Of a DNA stretch of 64,000 bases, positions 52,661 through 63,199 are shown piece after piece (the stretch's first letter is position 1; the number at the start of each line of letters is the position of its first letter). Location of the stretch: the NCBI GenBank assembly GCA_942491105.1, contig CALNZX010000003.1, positions 1 to 64,000 of the forward strand, in the 5' to 3' direction. This DNA is from JBBEAM01 sp942491105 (GTDB lineage Bacteria; Pseudomonadota; Alphaproteobacteria; Kiloniellales; DSM-21159). A program made the translations under genes and the position numbers. The notes beneath the pieces were generated by a model. That model made no database searches and was not told where the DNA came from. It was given only the letters and a program-made list of their open reading frames with translations.

Positions 52661-54097
52661 GTGAACACGCCCAGAGAGCAGCTTCAGCAGGCCTTCGAGC
52701 TTCAGATGACCGGCCAGACCCGCGAAGCCGGCGCGGCCTACCGCGACATCCTGGAGGCCTACCCGGATCATCCCGAGGCGACCCGACTGCTCGGCCTGGT
52801 GGCGTTGCAGGAAAACCGCACCCAGGAGGCGCTGCCGCTGCTGCGCAAGGCGGCCGATCTGTCCCCCGCCAATCCCCTGCCCTGGGACCATCTCTGCGAG
52901 GCGATGATCCGGCTCAAGCGCGTCGAGGAGGCCGCCGACTGCGCCGAGGCCGCCCTGGCGCGCGCCGAGAACAACCCCCAGACCGCGCCCCAGGCGCTGC
53001 TGCGCCTGGCCAGCGTGCGGCTGCGCCTCAAGCAGCTCGACGCCGCCGAGGCCGCCTTCGACAGGCTGATCCAGGCGCAGCCGGAGTTTCCCGGCGCGCG
53101 CGCCCTGCAGGCCGACCTGCTGTTCCAGCGCGGCCGTCTCGAGGAAGCCGCCGAGCTGCTGCTGGCGCTGCGCCAAGGCGCCCAGCCCGACCCCGATCCC
53201 CAGGTGCTGCTCGGGCTCTGCCTGTTCGCCCTGCAGCGGCCCGACGAAATTTCGCAGCTGCCGCCGCCGGCCGACCTGCGCACCTCGATCGGCGAGCTGG
53301 TGCTGCAGGTCATGGCGGCCTGGGAGCGCGAGGACTGGGACAACTGCCAGGAGGGCTTCCAGCTGGTGATCGACCTGCAGCGGCGCTGCCTGCGCGAGCT
53401 GCGCAACCCGCTGTTCGACTCGCTGTTTCTCTATCTGCGCAACCTGATCGCCTATCGCGAGACCCGGCCCGAGTTCTACACCAACGCCCCGCCGGGCGAG
53501 GTGGTGGTGCTCGGCGACCATCACGCCCTGGCCGCCGAGGGCGTGGTCGCGCAGTTCAAGGGACAGAAGGTCCGGCTGCGCTCCAAGGCGGTGCTGACCG
53601 CGTCGGCCGCCGCCATCGGCTCTGGTGCGGGACCGGCCCACGCCGCCTATCTGCGCGCCCTCGACAAGGTGCTGCCCGGCGCCAACGTCGCCTTCTTCTT
53701 CGGCAATCTCGACTGCCGTTTTTCGGAGGGACTGCTGCCCCAGGTCCGCGACCTGCCGCCCGAGGCCCAGGACGCCGAGATCGCCAAGGTCGCCGGCGCC
53801 TATGTCGCCGAGGTCGCGCGCCAGGCCAAGGCGCGGCGGATCGAGGCCATCGTGCTGGCGCCGGCGCCCAAGCTGCTCGATACCACGGCCTTGGCGGAGT
53901 CCGAGCGGCTGCTGTTCGAACGGGTCAACGCCAGCTTCAACCAGGCCCTGGCCGACGCCAGCGCCGCCTCGCGGCTCGCCTTCGTCGATCTGCACGACAA
54001 ACTGCAGGGGCCGGGCGGCACGCTCCGCGAGGACTGCTACTTCGACCGCCACCGCCTGCGCCCGCACCTCTTCGCCGAGGTCTTCAAGGGGCTCTAG
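52661..54097 (+). CDS. TPR protein with an SGNH-like domain lacking the catalytic Ser
   Basis: A 478-residue protein with a GTG start. Residues 1-230 are TPR-like helices. The rest resembles an SGNH/GDSL hydrolase: block I reads VVVLGDHHALAAEGVV (Asp286, His287) where GDS is expected, a GNLDCR stretch stands for block III, and FDRHRLRPHLF for block V with its His. The Ser nucleophile is thus replaced by His. It may bind rather than cut an acylated sugar, or use other chemistry. It lies between the two sulfotransferase genes. Confidence 0.7.
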   Translation: MNTPREQLQQAFELQMTGQTREAGAAYRDILEAYPDHPEATRLLGLVALQENRTQEALPLLRKAADLSPANPLPWDHLCEAMIRLKRVEEAADCAEAALARAENNPQTAPQALLRLASVRLRLKQLDAAEAAFDRLIQAQPEFPGARALQADLLFQRGRLEEAAELLLALRQGAQPDPDPQVLLGLCLFALQRPDEISQLPPPADLRTSIGELVLQVMAAWEREDWDNCQEGFQLVIDLQRRCLRELRNPLFDSLFLYLRNLIAYRETRPEFYTNAPPGEVVVLGDHHALAAEGVVAQFKGQKVRLRSKAVLTASAAAIGSGAGPAHAAYLRALDKVLPGANVAFFFGNLDCRFSEGLLPQVRDLPPEAQDAEIAKVAGAYVAEVARQAKARRIEAIVLAPAPKLLDTTALAESERLLFERVNASFNQALADASAASRLAFVDLHDKLQGPGGTLREDCYFDRHRLRPHLFAEVFKGL

Positions 54098-54103
54098 GCC
54101 CCG

Positions 54104-54967
54104 TCAGACCTCGTAGCCGTAGGCGGCGAGGGTTTCGCCGGCGATTTCGTTGTAGGCGGCCAGGGTCTCGGCGGGAAAGCCCGCGCGCCACTCCCCGGCC
54201 ACGCCCTTGCGGAAGAAGGAAGCCTTGTCCTCCTCGCCGCGCTTGCGCCCGGCCGAGAGCGCCTCGAAATCGGAGGCCGCCAGCGCCGCCCGCACGGCCC
54301 CGGCATCGGCATCCACGCCGAGGAATTCGAACAGTCCGGCGACCGGCGCCTCGGGCGCCGCCAGCAGATCCTCGTAGCGCAGCTCCAGCACCCGGCCCGG
54401 ATAGCTCTCGGCCGCCTGGCGCGCCATCCCGGTCTCGCGCACCCATTGATGGGCGGCGGAGAGCGCCCAGCGGTGGAAGTCGCCCTGCCACTTCTCCGCC
54501 AGTTCCTCGGGCTTGACCCGCTGGTAGTGGTGCCAGCCGGACAGGGCCGCGTCGCGCCCGTCGCGCAGAATGTGCACGAAGCGGGCGCGCGGAAAGGAGA
54601 GATGGATGGCGTCGATGTACTTGATGTGATTCGGGGTTTTCTCGCCGAAGGCCTTGATCGTCTTGGTGTCGAGGCCCTTGGTCAGCATGCGGACCGCGAG
54701 CAGCCGCATCAGCGCGACGGCGTCCTGCGACTCGATCTTGGGGAAGGCCGGCAGGCCGCGGAAGGTGGTCTCGCCGAGCCAGGCCTGTTCCTTGTTGTAG
54801 CCCTCGATCAGCTTGGCCAGGCCCTCGCTGAAAATGTCCCAGAGGTGCCCCTCGCCCCGGCAGGAAACCTGGGGGTGGCTGTCGAGCAGCAGCTGCAGCC
54901 AGGTGGTGCCCGACTTCATATAACCGACGACGAAGAAGATTTGCGCGCCCGCGCCTTGACCTGCCAA
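54104..54967 (-). CDS. Sulfotransferase, paralogue
   Basis: A sulfotransferase of about 287 residues, clearly paralogous to the protein at 51673: YMKSGTTWLQLLLDSHP, ARFVHILRDGRDAALSGWHHYQRVKPEE, RYEDLLAAPE and FFRKGVAGEWRAGFP. The start is uncertain: the frame has no ATG before the P-loop except a Met within it. A TTG at 54967 with AGGA eight bases upstream gives a plausible start (MAGQGAGAQIFFVVGY). The frame runs on upstream, but that part is antisense to purB. The 3' end lies seven bases from the TPR/SGNH-like gene stop (convergent). Confidence 0.85.
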   Translation of the reverse strand: MAGQGAGAQIFFVVGYMKSGTTWLQLLLDSHPQVSCRGEGHLWDIFSEGLAKLIEGYNKEQAWLGETTFRGLPAFPKIESQDAVALMRLLAVRMLTKGLDTKTIKAFGEKTPNHIKYIDAIHLSFPRARFVHILRDGRDAALSGWHHYQRVKPEELAEKWQGDFHRWALSAAHQWVRETGMARQAAESYPGRVLELRYEDLLAAPEAPVAGLFEFLGVDADAGAVRAALAASDFEALSAGRKRGEEDKASFFRKGVAGEWRAGFPAETLAAYNEIAGETLAAYGYEV

Positions 54968-55090
54968 TGCTTTGATCCTATCCAAAAAGGGACAGCGAAC
55001 CGGCGTTTGTTGTAGTTTCTTCGCGGCAAGACGCAAGCGCCGAACCGGTTTTTCCGGCGCGCCTACCCACAATTCGGAGCGAAAAGACCC

Positions 55091-56524
<1,434 letters not shown>

Positions 56525-56915
56525 TATCCAGCTGCTTCGCTTATAGAGCTTAACGTGAGCGGTAACGATATCGCCGTCGATGGAAGTGACGCCAAAGCTG
56601 CTGATTTCAAACCTGGGTACGACCCTATTGTCGTGATTTAGCAGGACTCGCGCCGTCTGATTGTAGTCGATGAACTGCTCGGTCACGGCGCCCTTGTTCG
56701 CCGTGACGTAGGCCTCGATCTCCTGCTCCGTGACCAGGGGCTCCGGCGGCAGCGCCGCCGTCTGGGTCTGGGCCGGCTGCGGCGCCGCCTGCTGAACCGG
56801 CAGCGGCGCGGGCGCCGGCTTGGGCGCCTCGGCGATTAGGCTGCTGGCCAGGGAGGCGGTCAGGTAGCTGGTCTGCAAGACCCCCTTGGACGCCTGATAA
56901 CCCTTGATGGCCGCC

Positions 56916-57115
56916 CGCGTGCCGGGTCCGAAGAAGCCGTCGATGCCGTTGGTGTCGAAGCCCAGCGCTGTGAGCGCCGCCTGCAGTTCCCTGCGGTCGT
57001 TGCGGTTGAGGTTGAGCGCCAGCTCCGCCTGCTCGGCCGGGTCGGCCACCGGCTGCTGCTGGGTAAGCGCGGCGAGCTGGGCGGCGCGCTCGGCCTCGGC
57101 CTGGCGGCGGGCCTC
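56916..57115 (-). repeat. 200-base segment shared with 58966-59165
   Basis: Aligned at an offset of 2050 bases, these 200 bases differ at four positions only (56987, 57011, 57048, 57083). They code the end of the coiled coil and the peptidoglycan-binding domain in the two caspase-like genes, whereas flanking parts have drifted more. This points to recent gene conversion or partial duplication. Confidence 0.85.
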
Positions 57116-58463
57116 CTCTTCGGCGCGGCGGCGTTGTTCTTCCTCGGCGCGGCGGCGTTCCTCTTCTTCGGCGCGTTGACGGGCCTCCTCCGCCTGCCGG
57201 GCCTGCTCCTCTTCGAGCCGCGTCTGCTCGGCCTCGAGCCGGGCCATGCGCGCTTCCAACTGGGCAATCCGCGTCTCGGCGAGAATGGCGAACTGCCCCT
57301 CGGGATAGGCCGTCAGATAAGCTCGATAGTCGCCGACGCTGTCGCTCGCCTTGATGGCGTCCCAGAAGGCCAGTTCAACCGCGAGATCGCGGTCCACGGC
57401 GGGCAGAGCGCGGGTTGCGGCGTTGCTGTCCGCGACCGGTTCCGGCTCGGCGGCGGCGATCTTCAGCTCCTCGGCCTTGCCGGGCAGCAGAAAGACGAAG
57501 TCGCCCTGGTCGAAGCGCTGATCCCTGAGTTTGCCGCTGCGCGGCGTCTGCGCAGAATTGGTGAGGTTGATGATCCGGTCCTCGAGGTAAAGGCTGAGCT
57601 CCGTGCCGGTCAGGTAGCCGTCGTCGTTGGCGTCGGCGTGCTCGTTTCCGTTCAGCGCCTTCAGGAACAACTTGCGGAAGGAGCCGTTATCGGAAACCTC
57701 CTGATCGGCGTCCCCAGAAGTCAGGAACTGGCGCACCGGTTCGGTCACCGCCCGTGTGATGGCGGCCGGCGGCCGGGCCCGGCTGGCGTTGAAGATGGTT
57801 CCGGCAAAGCAGGAGTCGAAGACGGCGTAGACATGCTTCGACCGCGCGATCCGCACCATCGAGCCGACATCGCCCATGTGCAGCGCGATGGCGCGGAACA
57901 GGGGATCGCTCGGGTCCGGGGCGTCGCTCGGCACGAGGTAGCCCTCGCCGAACTCGGTGTAGCCGTGCCCGGCGAACCAGACGAAGAGCCGCGCGTCGGG
58001 ATCGGCGCCTTTCAGTGCAAAGAAGTTGCGCAGTTCGCTGCGTAGTTTGTCCCCGGCGGGGTTCAGCAGGGTCGTGACCTCGAACCCCCGCGCCTCGAGC
58101 TCGGCGGCCACCGCCTCGGCGTCGCGGACCGCGTTGGAGAGCCGCGGCCAGCCGCCGGAATACTCGTCGATGCCGATGACCAGGGCATGGCTGGCGCCAT
58201 AGAGTTTCCAGCGCTCGCTCGACGCGCCATCGCCGTCATCCTGCAGTTCGACGTAGACGGCGCTGTCGGTCTCGGCGGCCGCGGCAACGCCGGACCAAGA
58301 AGTCAGAAAAAATGCGGCCAGAAACAGACCGCGCCAGCCGGATCCGAGCATCCGTAAGCCCCCATGCGCCAATGCTAACCTATCGAACGATATAGCAAAT
58401 TCGTTGCGCATGCCAAGGTGCCCAAGCTCGATTCTTGTCTGCAAGGGGCCCGATCCGGCGGAG

Positions 58464-60338
58464 CTAGCCGCCGGTCCGGATCATCTCCCGGTCCTTCTTG
58501 TAGCCGATGAACTTCAGCGCTGAGCCGGTCCACTTCGCGAGAAAACGCGTCGAACCGCTGCCCGCCCCGTTCCCGGTCTTGCTCTGATAGGAAACGATGA
58601 TTTCGGCTTCGTCGCCGCTAACCTCCGCAACGCGCCACGCCATGATTCTCATCCGCGACAGGGTGACGGCGCCGTTATGGTGCCGGATCACGCGGTATTG
58701 ATTGTTGTAAGCATCGAGCGTGTCGAACAGCGCGCGTTCATTGCCGTCGATGTAGGCGTTCAGTTCCGCCTCGGAGACGGCGGGCGCCGACGGTAGGGCT
58801 GCGGTCTGGGTTTCCGCCGGCTGCGCGGCCGCTTGCTGGACCGGCTGCGGTGCCGGCTCCGGCTCGGGCTTCGGGGCCTCGGCGATCAGCTGGCTGGCGA
58901 GGCTGGCGGTCAGATAGCCGGTCTGCTGCGCGCCTTTCGCCCCCTGGTAACCCTTGATCGCGCTGCGCGTGCCGGGTCCGAAGAAGCCGTCGATGCCGTT
59001 GGTGTCGAAGCCCAGCGCTGTGAGCGCCGCCTGCAGCTCCCTGCGGTCGTTGCGGTTGAGATTGAGCGCCAGCTCCGCCTGCTCGGCCGGGTCGGCCGCC
59101 GGCTGCTGCTGGGTAAGCGCGGCGAGCTGGGCTGCGCGCTCGGCCTCGGCCTGGCGGCGGGCCTCTTCCTCCGCGCGGCGGCGCTCCTGCGCCTCGCGTT
59201 CGAGGCGCGCCTCCTCCTCCAAGCGGGTCTGTTCCGCTTCAAGACGGGCGACGCGGGCCTCCAGCTCGGCGATCCGCGCTTCGGCCAGCGGCGCGAACTG
59301 GCCTTCGGGATAGCTGCCGAGATAGGCCCGGTAGTCGGCGGCGCTCTCGCTCGCCTTGATCGAATCCCAGAACGCCAGCTCGACGGCGAGATCCCGGTCC
59401 AGAGCAGGCAGGGCGCGGGTTCCCGCCTCGGCATCGGGCTCGGGATTCGCGGAAGCCACCTGAACCTCCTCCGGCCGCGGCAGCAGGAAGACGAAGTCGC
59501 CCTGATCGAAGCGCTGGTCGCGCAGCTTGCCGCTGCGCGGGGTCTGGGTGTCGTTCGAAAGATTGATCACCCGATCCTCGAGATAGAGGCTGAGCTCGGT
59601 GCCGGTCAGATAGCCGTCACTGTTGGCGTCGGCGTCCTCATCCCCCTTCAGCGCCTTGAGAAAGAGGCTGCGGAAGGTCCCGTCGTCGGAAACCTCCTGA
59701 TCGGCATCGCCCGAGGTCAGGAACTGGCGCACCGGCTGGCTCACCGCGCGGGTAATCACGGCCGGCGGCCGGGCCCGGCTGGCGTTGAAGATCGTGCCCG
59801 CGAAGCAGGAATCGAACACCGCGAAGACGTGCTTGGAGCGGGCGATGCGCACCATCGAGCCGACGTCGCCCATGTGCAGCGCGGTGATCCGGAACAGGGG
59901 GTCGCTCGGGTCCGGCGCGTCGGCGGGCACCAGGTATCCCTCGCCGAACTCGGTGTAGCCGTGGCCGGCGAACCAGATGAAGAGGCGGGCTTCGGGATCG
60001 GCGCCGGTCAGGCCGAGGAAGTTGCGCAGCGTGGCGCGCAGGGAGTCGCCCGTCGGGTTGAGCAGCTTGGTGACTTCGAAGCCACGTGTCTCGAGCTCGG
60101 CGGCCACCGCCTCGGCGTCGCGCACCGCGTTGGAAAGCCGCGGCCAGCCGTTGTCGTAGTCGTCGATGCCGATAACCAGCGCATGACTGGAGCCGTAGAG
60201 TTTCCAGCGCTCCGAGGCCGCCTCCGCCCCCTCCGAACGCAGCTCTACATAGAGCGCGCTATCGGGCTGCGCCGCCTCTGCGCCAGGCCAGGCCAAAAGT
60301 ACCGACAGCAGAAAACCCCAAGCGACGCACCTCGACAT
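58464..60338 (-). CDS. Caspase-like protease with coiled coil and peptidoglycan-binding domain, paralogue
   Basis: A 624-residue secreted protein with the same order as its neighbour: signal (MSRCVAWGFLLSVLLAWPG), caspase-like domain with His126 (FAGHGYTEFG) and Cys178 (VFDSCFAGT), an EF-hand-like loop D237-x-N-x-D241-G-Y...E248, coiled coil, PG-binding domain and a different C-terminal domain (ELNAYIDGNERALFDTL...ARFLAKWTG-like). ATG 60338 has GGGGGG upstream. The start of its signal sequence coincides with one copy of a 17-base repeat. It lies directly upstream of its paralogue, 112 bases away. Confidence 0.85.
   Translation of the reverse strand: MSRCVAWGFLLSVLLAWPGAEAAQPDSALYVELRSEGAEAASERWKLYGSSHALVIGIDDYDNGWPRLSNAVRDAEAVAAELETRGFEVTKLLNPTGDSLRATLRNFLGLTGADPEARLFIWFAGHGYTEFGEGYLVPADAPDPSDPLFRITALHMGDVGSMVRIARSKHVFAVFDSCFAGTIFNASRARPPAVITRAVSQPVRQFLTSGDADQEVSDDGTFRSLFLKALKGDEDADANSDGYLTGTELSLYLEDRVINLSNDTQTPRSGKLRDQRFDQGDFVFLLPRPEEVQVASANPEPDAEAGTRALPALDRDLAVELAFWDSIKASESAADYRAYLGSYPEGQFAPLAEARIAELEARVARLEAEQTRLEEEARLEREAQERRRAEEEARRQAEAERAAQLAALTQQQPAADPAEQAELALNLNRNDRRELQAALTALGFDTNGIDGFFGPGTRSAIKGYQGAKGAQQTGYLTASLASQLIAEAPKPEPEPAPQPVQQAAAQPAETQTAALPSAPAVSEAELNAYIDGNERALFDTLDAYNNQYRVIRHHNGAVTLSRMRIMAWRVAEVSGDEAEIIVSYQSKTGNGAGSGSTRFLAKWTGSALKFIGYKKDREMIRTGG
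58966..59165 (-). repeat. 200-base segment shared with 56916-57115
   Basis: Second copy of the segment described at 56916; 196 of 200 bases are identical. It codes the matching domain of the second caspase-like protein. Confidence 0.85.
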
Positions 60339-60427
60339 ACCTTCCCCCCATACACGAAGCTGCTCCAAGTATAGGAGAAGGTTGGCATTTTTGGAAGTAC
60401 GCGCGCGCCAAAAACCCCAAGCGACGC
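60312..60427. repeat. 17-base direct repeat spanning caspase start and DUF1476 stop
   Basis: AAAACCCCAAGCGACGC occurs at 60312-60328 and again at 60411-60427, 99 bases apart. The first copy codes the Cys-Val-Ala-Trp-Gly-Phe part of the caspase signal peptide; the second touches the stop codon of the DUF1476 gene and its 3' flank. It suggests a local duplication formed when the caspase cassette was joined here. Confidence 0.8.
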
Positions 60428-60744
60428 TATTCCGCCATCACCTGCTGCTTGGCGATGTCGAGCAACTCTTGCATCTTCTTGCGCAGCTGATGCTCCGAGA
60501 CCTCGACTTTCTTCTCCTGGAAGTCGGCCATGATCTTGCGCACCACGTCGTCCTCGCCCGGCTCCTCGAAGTCAGCCGAGATCACGGCCTTGGCGTAGGC
60601 TTCCGCCTCGGCGCCGGCGAGACCCAGCAGTTCGGCCGCCCAAAGCCCGATCAGCTTGTCGCGGCGGATATCGACCTTGAAGCGCAGCTCCTCGTCGTGC
60701 GCGTACTTGTTCTCAAAGGCGTCCTCGCGTTTCTTGAATGACAT
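60427..60744 (-). CDS. DUF1476 protein, F1-ATPase zeta inhibitor-type
   Basis: A 105-residue helical protein: MSFKKREDAFENKYAHDEELRFKVDIRRDKLIGLWAAELLGL, then YAKAVISADFEEPGEDDVVRKI. This is DUF1476, the alphaproteobacterial zeta subunit described from Paracoccus denitrificans as an inhibitor of the F1Fo-ATPase that limits hydrolysis. The N-terminal inhibitory segment is retained. In related genomes it usually lies near purB and purC; here two caspase-like genes stand between it and purB. Confidence 0.9.
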   Translation of the reverse strand: MSFKKREDAFENKYAHDEELRFKVDIRRDKLIGLWAAELLGLAGAEAEAYAKAVISADFEEPGEDDVVRKIMADFQEKKVEVSEHQLRKKMQELLDIAKQQVMAE

Positions 60745-60879
60745 CTGCGCGGCTCTCCTCGTTGCCTTGCGGTGATCCGGAATGCTAAGTCCGGAGGTGT
60801 AAAGTGCGGCACGTTATAGCGGCTAAGCCCCGGCAGGTGAAGCCATCTCGCGGCCGAAATCCGGAGAGTTCCTTCCAGC

Positions 60880-61638
60880 ATGTGCAGTATCGTCATTCAC
60901 CGCGACCCCGAGGCCGACTGGCCGGTGATTTTCGCCGGAAACCGGGATGAAATGTCCGACCGCCCCTGGAAAGCGCCGGCCCGCCACTGGCCCGACCGCC
61001 CGGAGGTGGTGGCCGGGCTCGATGTTCTGGCCGGCGGCTCCTGGCTGGGGGTCAACGATCACGGCGTGCTGGCCTGCGTGCTCAACCGCTATGGCAGCCT
61101 GGGACCGGCGGCGGGCAAGCGCTCGCGCGGCGAACTGGTGCTCGACGCGCTGGAGCACGCCGACGCCGTCGACGCGGCGGCCGCGCTCTCGGCCCTCGAC
61201 CCGGAGGCCTTTCGCTCCTTCAATCTGGTGATCGCCGATAGCCGCGACGCCTTCTGGCTCAAGAACAGCGGCGCCGCCGGCGCCAAAATCGAAACCCACG
61301 CCATTCCCGAGGGCTTGTCGATGCTGACGGCGCAGGATCTCGACGACGACTCCAGCCCGCGCATCGCCCGCTACCTGCCCCGCTTTCGCGAGACGCTGCT
61401 GCCCGATGTCGAGGCCGGCGACTGGCGGTCCTGGGAAACGCTGCTGGCGAGCCGCGACGCCGCCGAGCGGGATCCGGGCGCGGCGATGACCGTGGTTTTC
61501 GACAACGGTTTCGAGACCGTCAGCTCCAGCCTGATCGCCCTGCCCGCCCCCGGAACCGAGGCACGCGCGCCGCTGTGGCGTTTCGCCGCCGGGCGCCCGG
61601 ACCAAACGGCTTACACCGACCTGGACCTCTCCAGCTAA
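60880..61638 (+). CDS. NRDE family protein (TANGO2-like)
   Basis: A 252-residue protein of the NRDE/TANGO2 family. It begins MCSIVIHRDP, with Cys2 as the potential Ntn-type nucleophile after Met removal, and has the defining FAGNRDEMSDRPWKAP. The middle GGSWLGVNDHGVLACVLNRYG matches the family. TANGO2 homologues have been linked to heme or lipid handling; the bacterial role is not settled. It is divergent from the DUF1476 gene. Confidence 0.88.
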   Translation: MCSIVIHRDPEADWPVIFAGNRDEMSDRPWKAPARHWPDRPEVVAGLDVLAGGSWLGVNDHGVLACVLNRYGSLGPAAGKRSRGELVLDALEHADAVDAAAALSALDPEAFRSFNLVIADSRDAFWLKNSGAAGAKIETHAIPEGLSMLTAQDLDDDSSPRIARYLPRFRETLLPDVEAGDWRSWETLLASRDAAERDPGAAMTVVFDNGFETVSSSLIALPAPGTEARAPLWRFAAGRPDQTAYTDLDLSS

Positions 61639-61645
61639 GGCCGGA

Positions 61646-62923
61646 TCAGCGCTTCGGCGAGGCCAGCCAGTCCTTCAGCTCGTAGTACCAGTAGGCACCC
61701 TGAACCAGCGCCGGTCGCAGGATGCCGCCGGCGTAGTCGAGGCCGAAGGGAGCGAACAAGCGGTGGCTCTCGTCGCCCTCCGCGATGGCCTTGGCGACGA
61801 CCTCGCCGCCGGCCGTGGTGGCGCACATGCCGTGGCCGCCGAAGGCCGAGCAGACCCAAAGGCCAGGCTCGATCTCGCCGATCTGCGGCATCTTGTGGCG
61901 GCTGTAGCCCATGGTCCCGGCCCAGGCGGCCTCGGCCCGCAGGCCGGCGAGCTGCGGATAGACCTTCAGCAGGTCGCCCAGCATCGCGGCCTTGAGATCG
62001 CGCGGCGGCGGCAGCATGGAAATCCGCCCGCCCCAGAGAATTCGCGTGTCCGGCAGCGGCCGGTAGTAATCCAGCGCGAAGCGGTCGTCGTGCACCCCAT
62101 AGGGCGCGCGGATGGCGCTGGGCAGACGCTCCCCCAGAGGCTCGGTCAGCATCACGTAGGTATAGACCGGCAGGGTCGCGCGCTCGACGCGCTTGTCGAT
62201 CCCGGCGAGATAGGCGGAGCCGCAGAGCACCACCTGGTCGCAGGTCACGGCACCGCCGTCGGCGACCACACGGCGGCGCCCGCCCCGCTGCTCCAGACGG
62301 CGCACCGGGGAGTCCTCGAACAGCCGCGCGCCCTGCCCCGCCGCCGCCTTGGCCGTTCCCAGGCAGAGCTTGAGCGCGTTGAGATGCATCGCCTTGGGCT
62401 GGAACAGGCCGTCGTGGTAGCGCGGCGAGGAATAGTGTTCGGCGACCTTCTCGGCCGGCCAGTACTCGAAGACCTCGCCGGTGTGTTCCAGCATGAAGGC
62501 GGCTTCCTCCTTCATCTCGGCCGCGCGCCCGAACCAGGACAGCCGGATTAGGCCGTCCACCGGGCCGCAGTCGATCGCGTAGCGCGCGATCCGCGCGCGG
62601 ATCAGGTCGTAGGCGTCCTGGGTCAAACGGTAGAGGTCGCAGGCGCCCGCCAGACCGACCTGCCGGATCAGCGTCTCGCTTTCGGTGGGATAGCCCGGCG
62701 AGACGAAACCGCCGTTGCGCCCCGAGGCGCCCCAGCCGAAGCGCTTGGCCTCGAGCAGGGCGACGGAAACGCCGCGCTCGGCCAGCCCCAAGGCCGTCGC
62801 CAGCCCGGCCATGCCGCCGCCGACGATGCAAACCTCCGCCTCGGTCTCACCGCGCAGCGCCGGATAGGGCTCGTCGCGTTCCAGGCTGCGGCTGTAGTAG
62901 CTGTCGATATAGGCGGCGGTCAT
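61646..62923 (-). CDS. FAD-dependent oxidoreductase (PuuB/OrdL-like)
   Basis: A 425-residue DAO-family flavoenzyme. The FAD loop is VCIVGGGMAGLATALGLAERG near residue 32, followed by GWGASGRNGGFVSPGYP, typical of gamma-glutamylputrescine oxidase-like enzymes. The C-terminal FGGHGMCATTAGGEVVAKAI binds the flavin as well. The substrate may be a secondary amine or polyamine adduct. ATG at 62923 is used. Confidence 0.88.
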   Translation of the reverse strand: MTAAYIDSYYSRSLERDEPYPALRGETEAEVCIVGGGMAGLATALGLAERGVSVALLEAKRFGWGASGRNGGFVSPGYPTESETLIRQVGLAGACDLYRLTQDAYDLIRARIARYAIDCGPVDGLIRLSWFGRAAEMKEEAAFMLEHTGEVFEYWPAEKVAEHYSSPRYHDGLFQPKAMHLNALKLCLGTAKAAAGQGARLFEDSPVRRLEQRGGRRRVVADGGAVTCDQVVLCGSAYLAGIDKRVERATLPVYTYVMLTEPLGERLPSAIRAPYGVHDDRFALDYYRPLPDTRILWGGRISMLPPPRDLKAAMLGDLLKVYPQLAGLRAEAAWAGTMGYSRHKMPQIGEIEPGLWVCSAFGGHGMCATTAGGEVVAKAIAEGDESHRLFAPFGLDYAGGILRPALVQGAYWYYELKDWLASPKR

Positions 62924-62947
62924 GGCCGTCTCTCCCGCGCGCCGGGG

Positions 62948-63199
62948 CTAGGGCTTCGCCTGCAGGCCATCGGCCCGGAATTCCCACCACGCGAAGAGGC
63001 AGTCGGCGGCATCGGGATCGGCGATCCCGCGCAGCAGGAACTCGGCCTGGATCCGGGCCCGCGTGACGACGACGGGCAAGCCGCTGTCTGCGGCCAGGTC
63101 CTGCTCCATCCAGATACAGGGATCGAAACTCTCGTAACGGGCATAGGTGGCGGCCGAGGCGGCCGTGACCATGGCGACGAGGATGGCGAGCGTTTTCAT
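62948..63199 (-). CDS. Small secreted protein
   Basis: An 83-residue exported protein with signal MKTLAILVAMVTAASAA and a mature part having two Cys (DPCIWMEQDL and ADCLFAWWEF). ATG 63199 is chosen because the signal sequence begins there; the longer frame upstream has no protein-like features. Family not recognised. It ends 24 bases before the oxidoreductase gene on the same strand, so cotranscription is likely. Confidence 0.65.
   Translation of the reverse strand: MKTLAILVAMVTAASAATYARYESFDPCIWMEQDLAADSGLPVVVTRARIQAEFLLRGIADPDAADCLFAWWEFRADGLQAKP

Noticed and set aside
51751..54516. Plus-strand frame of 921 codons
   Set aside because: Antisense or out-of-frame reading of the sulfotransferase and TPR genes, Arg/Pro/Ala-rich with no motif.
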